This document shows positions 63,661-64,000 of a stretch of 64,000 nucleotides of DNA, piece after piece. This stretch comes from Neobacillus endophyticus (GTDB taxonomy: Bacteria; Bacillota; Bacilli; Bacillales; Cytobacillaceae), in assembly GCF_013248975.1 (NCBI RefSeq), contig NZ_JABRWH010000001.1:186001-250000 (forward strand), given 5' to 3'. The notes beneath the pieces are model-generated. The model had not been told where the DNA came from, ran no database searches, and was given only the letters and a program-made list of their open reading frames with translations. Position numbers and translations under genes: made by a program. Position 1 is the stretch's first letter, and the number at the start of each line of letters is the position of its first letter.

Positions 63661-64000
63661 ATGGAAGAAATTTTTCAAAAAATAAAGCAATTACGATTTG
63701 AACAGGGTATGACTTTAAAGGAATTAAGTGAAAAGACGGAGTTGTCTGTTAGTTTTTTATCCCAAATAGAGAGAGGAACATCATCACTCGCCATCACATC
63801 ATTAAAAAAAATTGCCGACGCGTTTGGAGTAAAGATGATTCATTTCTTCGAAGAGACAGAAAGTCTAAATTACGCAGTGAAAAAGCAAGATCAAAAACCT
63901 TTTAAAATAGAAAGTTCTGATTCAACTTATATTAGATTAAGCAATAATTTTGCAGATAGAAAAATTGAACCACTTCTCGTGATAATCAAGCCGCATCAAA
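63661..64000 (+). CDS. XRE-family regulator with probable cupin domain (cut by window edge)
   Basis: The visible 113 codons begin MEEIFQKIKQLRFEQGMTLK. The helix-turn-helix ELSEKTELSVSFLSQIERGTSSLAITSLKKIADAFGV (about 21-57) is classic XRE. A linker (HFFEETESLNYAVKKQDQKP) is followed by the start of a beta-rich part (EPLLVIIKPHQ) that fits the C-terminal cupin of PuuR/SutR-like regulators. GAAAGGA precedes the ATG. The ligand is unknown. It reads out of the window, so any target operon lies beyond. Confidence 0.88.
   Translation, partial: MEEIFQKIKQLRFEQGMTLKELSEKTELSVSFLSQIERGTSSLAITSLKKIADAFGVKMIHFFEETESLNYAVKKQDQKPFKIESSDSTYIRLSNNFADRKIEPLLVIIKPHQ

Overview
The window is a low-GC chromosome segment of an endospore-forming Bacillaceae. 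The gene order closely follows the B. subtilis thrS-to-rpsD region (thrS, ytxC, dnaI, dnaB, nrdR, speD, gapB, coaE, mutM, polA, phoR, phoP, mdh, icd, citZ, ytwI, ytvI, pyk, pfkA, accA, accD, ytsJ, dnaE, ytrH, ytrI, nrnA, ytpI, ytoI, ytkL, ald, moaB, ackA, ytxK, tpx, ytfJ, ytfI, nadK, ytcI, sspA, thiI, nifZ, ezrA, refZ, ytsP, rpsD). Sporulation genes (ytxC, ytrH/ytrI, ytvI, ytfJ, sspA, refZ) confirm a spore former. The genus cannot be fixed from the sequence alone. No tRNA, rRNA, CRISPR array or prophage was seen.

Layout. 1-2.9 kb: start of infC with an L20-type leader and an AUU start codon, then thrS under a T-box. 3-8 kb: replication initiation (dnaB-dnaI), nrdR, and speD with a long structured leader. 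8.25-10 kb: an IS1182-family element inserted in the gapB terminator, carrying a nested GC-rich repeat. 10-18 kb: gapB with CcpN-like boxes, the coaE-mutM-polA repair/replication block, and phoPR. 18-31.6 kb: central carbon metabolism (mdh-icd-citZ, pyk-pfkA, accDA, malic enzyme) with a FadR/GntR-type regulator. 31.7-41.4 kb: dnaE, the sporulation pair ytrHI, nrnA, ytoI, ytkL and pepQ. 41.4-50.7 kb: a 6S-like RNA candidate, ald, small glycine/aromatic-rich proteins, a universal stress protein, moaB, ackA, tpx, ytfJ and ytfI. 50.9-64 kb: nadK2, an acyl-CoA synthetase, sspA, the thiI-nifZ sulfur-transfer pair, ezrA, refZ, a free-Met sulfoxide reductase next to a methionine gamma-lyase, rpsD with its leader, and the start of an XRE-cupin regulator.

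How the genes work together. TCA-cycle, glycolytic/gluconeogenic and overflow genes (citZ-icd-mdh, gapB, pfkA-pyk, ackA, malic enzyme, accDA) sit together, and several have recognisable control sites: cre-like sites at citZ and ackA, a CcpN-like box pair on gapB, and a shared TGGTC-N-GACCA palindrome before both the malic enzyme-GntR operon and accDA. The palindrome pair suggests one regulator couples malate-derived NADPH/pyruvate to malonyl-CoA synthesis.

The least explained structures are four same-orientation copies (full or partial) of a dispersed stem-loop element placed just after minus-strand genes, the symmetrical 6S-like transcript between pepQ and ald, and the speD leader, which can pair with its own Shine-Dalgarno sequence.
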